Assembly (NCBI GenBank): GCA_938011245.1
Contig: CALLUJ010000052.1
Span: 1 to 38,736, forward strand
Length of the DNA: 38,736 nucleotides
Direction of reading: 5' to 3'
Source: an uncultured Aquimarina sp.
Lineage (GTDB): Bacteria; Bacteroidota; Bacteroidia; Flavobacteriales; Flavobacteriaceae
How positions within the stretch are numbered: the first letter of the stretch is position 1; each line of letters opens with the position of its first letter. Of the stretch, positions 36,016 to 38,736 are shown piece by piece. The translations under genes were made by a program, and so were the position numbers. Under the pieces are notes generated by a model, which worked only from the letters and a program-made list of their open reading frames with translations, searched no databases and was not told the origin of the DNA.

Positions 36016-38505
36016 TTGAAAACACTAATCGCCCTTTTAATTTTTACTTCTTTTTACACTGTTAGCTTAGCGCAAATAGCTCAAGTAAAAGGAATCGTCT
36101 TAGACGAAAACAAACAACCTATTGCTAATGCTGAAATATTTTTGGACACAAAAAAAGGAACCATTGCAAATGATAACGGTTTTTACTCTTTAGAAATTCC
36201 ATCTAACCAAGAAGTAGTTATTAAAATTCAATCTATAGGTTTAAAAGCTGCTCAAGCTACTTTTAATTTAAAACCTAATCAACAATTTGAATTCAATCCC
36301 ATACTTAAAATTAATATAGAGCAATTTGCTACCGTAGTTATTACAGCAACTAATAAAAATGATATTGAAGGTTTAGTGAGTGTAGATCCTCAAACTATAA
36401 GAAATACTCCATCGGCAAATGCTGGCGTAGAAGCATTATTAAAAACATTACCAGGAGTAAGTAATAACAACGAATTAAGTACACAGTATAATGTAAGAGG
36501 AGGTAATTTTGATGAAAACTTAGTTTATGTAAATGAAATAGAAGTATATCGTCCTTTTTTAATACGCTCTGGACAACAAGAAGGACTAAGTTTTGTGAAT
36601 ACTGATTTAGTTAAAAATGTTGCCTTTTCTGCTGGTGGGTTTCAAGCTAAGTATGGAGATAAACTATCTTCGGTTTTAGATGTTACTTATAGGCAACCTA
36701 CTAATTATAGTGCAAAATTAGAAGCTAGTTTGCTAGGAGGCTCTTTAAGTTTAGGAGGCTTAAGTCAAAATGCTAAAACTTCTGCTATTGTAGGTGCTAG
36801 ATATAGAGATAACAGTTTTTTAGTTGATGCCCGAGATACCGAGAGTAATTTTAGACAGCAATTTGTAGATGTACAAACTTATATTACGCATGAGTTTTCT
36901 TCTAAATTTGAATTGAGTTTTCTAGGAAACATTGCTTCTAACCTTTACGATTTTGAACCTACTACTCGGACTACTAATTTTGGAACTTTGGATAGCCCAC
37001 AAGCTCTTAATGTGTTTTTTAATGGACAAGAAGAAGATCGTTATCAAACTTTTTTTGGCGCTTTTAAAGGATCTTACAAACCTAATAAGGATTTAAATTT
37101 ACGTTTTATTTCCTCTATTTATCATACACAAGAACAAGAATATTTTGATATTATTTCTCAATATTTAGTGGGTAGAGTTAATAATGCTGTAGGTAGTGAT
37201 TCGTTTGGAGAAATTGAATCTATTGACGGTGTAGGTGGCCAAATTTCGCATGCTCGAAATGATTTAGATGCCTTGATTTTTAATCTTCAGCATAAGGGAA
37301 CTTATACTAAAAACAAAAATCAGTTTGATTGGGGCGTACGATATACCAGAGAAGATATAAGAGACCGTGTTAGAGAATTTGAATTTGTAGATAATTCTGG
37401 AAACTTCGTGAGTCCTAATTTACCTGATATTAATTCTTCTAACACCCCCAGCAATCCTTTTGATAATAGATCTGATAGACGTATTATTCCTTTTAATAAT
37501 GTAAGAGCAACTAACGAAGTAATTATTAATCGCATATCGGGTTTTGGGCAATGGAGTAAACAAACCTTTATAGGCAAACACAAAATTTGGTTAAATGGAG
37601 GTCTAAGGAGTCAACAATGGAATGTATCTGGTACAGGAAATGGAATTCGATTAAAAGGAAAAAGCCAAATTACGGTAAGTCCACGAGCTCAGTTTGCCAT
37701 TAAACCTAATTGGAATAGCGATATGTTGTTTCGCCTTTCTACAGGGCTTTATCATCAACCTCCTTTTTACAGAGAATTACGAAATTTAAATGGAGAAGTT
37801 GTTCCTAATGTAGAGGCACAACAATCGTTTCATGTTTCTTTAAGTAATGATTATAGTTTTGAGATGTGGGATCGTCCTTTTAAGCTTACTTCTGAAATTT
37901 ATTATCGTAATCTTACTAATGTTAACACTTACACGGTAGAAAATGTACGTATTAGATATAGCGCCGATAATAATGCTAAAGCATTTGCTCAAGGATTAGA
38001 TTTACGTATTAACGGAGAGTTTGTTCCTGGTACAGAATCTTGGTTTAGTTTTGGATATTTAAAAACTGAAGAAAACAGGAACAATAGAGGGTTTATAGCC
38101 CGTCCTACAGACCAACGTTTAAAATTTGGAGTATTATTTCAAGATTATGTAAAAAGTATTCCTAACCTTAAAGCTTATGTAAACTTAATTTATCAAACTG
38201 GTTTACCTGGAGGATCTCCTACGGGAGCTGATCCTTTTTTATTTCAAAACAGATTAAGAGATTATCGTAGAGCAGATGTTGGGACATTTTTTGAATTAGT
38301 AGGCAAAAATAAAAAAACTAAAGTATTTAAATTTCTAAATACTTTTAAATCCTTTGAGGTAGGTGTTGAGTTGTTTAATATTTTTAACACACGAAATGCA
38401 GCAACCAATACTTTTGTAAGAGATGCTAACAGCCAGCAACAATTTGCTATTCCTAATTTTCTTACTCCTCGTTTACTAAACATTAAAATTAAGATGCAAT
38501 TATAA
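36016..38505 (+). CDS. TonB-dependent outer-membrane receptor with carboxypeptidase-regulatory-like domain
   Basis: The 829-aa protein begins with a TTG directly after the M23 stop and has a signal peptide (MKTLIALLIFTSFYTVSLAQ). Residues about 22-105 are a CarboxypepD_reg-like domain (VKGIVLDENKQPIANAEIFL), followed by the plug (about 110-225: LLKTLPGVSNN, STQYNVRGGNFDENLVYVNE, FQAKYGDKLSSVLDV) and a 22-strand-type barrel to the C-terminus, with the terminal strand LLNIKIKMQL. It takes up an unknown substrate with energy from TonB. There is no SusD partner, so it is not a typical polysaccharide-utilisation SusC; pairing with an M23 peptidase hints at an envelope-related role. Confidence 0.92.
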   Translation: MKTLIALLIFTSFYTVSLAQIAQVKGIVLDENKQPIANAEIFLDTKKGTIANDNGFYSLEIPSNQEVVIKIQSIGLKAAQATFNLKPNQQFEFNPILKINIEQFATVVITATNKNDIEGLVSVDPQTIRNTPSANAGVEALLKTLPGVSNNNELSTQYNVRGGNFDENLVYVNEIEVYRPFLIRSGQQEGLSFVNTDLVKNVAFSAGGFQAKYGDKLSSVLDVTYRQPTNYSAKLEASLLGGSLSLGGLSQNAKTSAIVGARYRDNSFLVDARDTESNFRQQFVDVQTYITHEFSSKFELSFLGNIASNLYDFEPTTRTTNFGTLDSPQALNVFFNGQEEDRYQTFFGAFKGSYKPNKDLNLRFISSIYHTQEQEYFDIISQYLVGRVNNAVGSDSFGEIESIDGVGGQISHARNDLDALIFNLQHKGTYTKNKNQFDWGVRYTREDIRDRVREFEFVDNSGNFVSPNLPDINSSNTPSNPFDNRSDRRIIPFNNVRATNEVIINRISGFGQWSKQTFIGKHKIWLNGGLRSQQWNVSGTGNGIRLKGKSQITVSPRAQFAIKPNWNSDMLFRLSTGLYHQPPFYRELRNLNGEVVPNVEAQQSFHVSLSNDYSFEMWDRPFKLTSEIYYRNLTNVNTYTVENVRIRYSADNNAKAFAQGLDLRINGEFVPGTESWFSFGYLKTEENRNNRGFIARPTDQRLKFGVLFQDYVKSIPNLKAYVNLIYQTGLPGGSPTGADPFLFQNRLRDYRRADVGTFFELVGKNKKTKVFKFLNTFKSFEVGVELFNIFNTRNAATNTFVRDANSQQQFAIPNFLTPRLLNIKIKMQL

Positions 38506-38558
38506 AATACTAATCTCTTAAACTCAATTAAGTTTTATGGGGATTAAGCAAATAATTT

Positions 38559-38735
38559 TTAAAACCTGAAGAGGAAAAATTTAATATCTCTTACGCCTCT
38601 TAAATTCGCTCTGAATAATTTTATTTTAGAATTAAAAGATTCTGCATTAGCATTCGTATTTCTATTGTCAAAGAAATTTAAGATGGTCTGAAAATGATAT
38701 TTGATGGTATTTGTTGCAATATTGAAATTCTTAAT
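38559..38735 (-). mobile_element. C-terminal part of an ISL3/ISAon1-family transposase, cut by the window edge
   Basis: The minus strand is open from the edge to a TAA at 38559, giving 58 residues with ILNFFDNRNTNANAESFN, then SKIKLFRANLRGVRDIKFFLFRF. This is the conserved end of the DDE transposase of ISL3-type elements known from Bacteroidota; the Glu in NAESFN is the likely third catalytic residue. The IS end should lie within the roughly 50 bases between the transposase stop and the TonB receptor, near TTTTATGGGGATTAAG (38534-38549), but its exact terminal repeat cannot be set without the other end. Confidence 0.8.
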
Positions 38736-38736
38736 A

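Overview
The window is AT-rich chromosomal DNA of a member of the Bacteroidota, most likely a marine Flavobacteriaceae. The evidence is flavobacterial gene families (Por/type IX secretion sorting domain, flavobacterial TonB-dependent receptor with carboxypeptidase-regulatory domain, sigma-54, RNase Y), Bacteroidota-type promoters (TTG plus TAnnTTTG, best seen at 34205-34234), poor Shine-Dalgarno sites, several TTG/GTG starts, and a 6S RNA next to zapA.

Layout. 1-2700 (minus) is an accessory patch: a MORN-repeat protein, a small membrane-anchored protein whose 3' end has been replaced by RHS DNA, an orphan RHS tip with a possible metallopeptidase-like C-terminus, and a candidate lipoprotein immunity gene, followed by a terminator and an inverted-repeat element. 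2839-9938 (minus) is an arginine/proline biosynthesis cluster: GNAT acetyltransferase, argG, argC, argD, proA, proB, ending in a secreted coiled-coil protein that overlaps proB by one base. No argB, argE, argF or argH follows proB here. About 300 bases of leader precede the cluster; they contain nested complementary segments and a 34-codon reading frame with three arginine codons near its end.

10291-16489 holds tamB (minus) divergent from tsaD-rsmE (plus). 16611-20594 (minus) is a small carbohydrate locus: a carbohydrate-binding protein carrying a type IX sorting signal, and a glycoside hydrolase family 2 enzyme. katG (minus) and uvrA (plus) diverge around 23.4 kb. uvrA is followed by a LOG-family nucleotide hydrolase and a large M1-peptidase-like protein that has lost its zinc site and ends in a predicted beta-barrel. 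30017-34179 (minus) holds rpoN, rny, a 6S RNA, zapA and a small coiled-coil gene, the last led by a consensus promoter. 34336-38505 (plus) is an M23 peptidase followed by a TonB-dependent receptor. The right edge cuts into an ISL3/ISAon1-like transposase on the minus strand.

Most of the window is ordinary core genome. The parts that deserve attention are the RHS tip/immunity patch and its recombination junction, the structured leader of the arginine operon, the 6S RNA locus, the inactive M1-like protein, and the odd end of the arg/pro operon. No CRISPR array, tRNA, rRNA or complete mobile element was seen.
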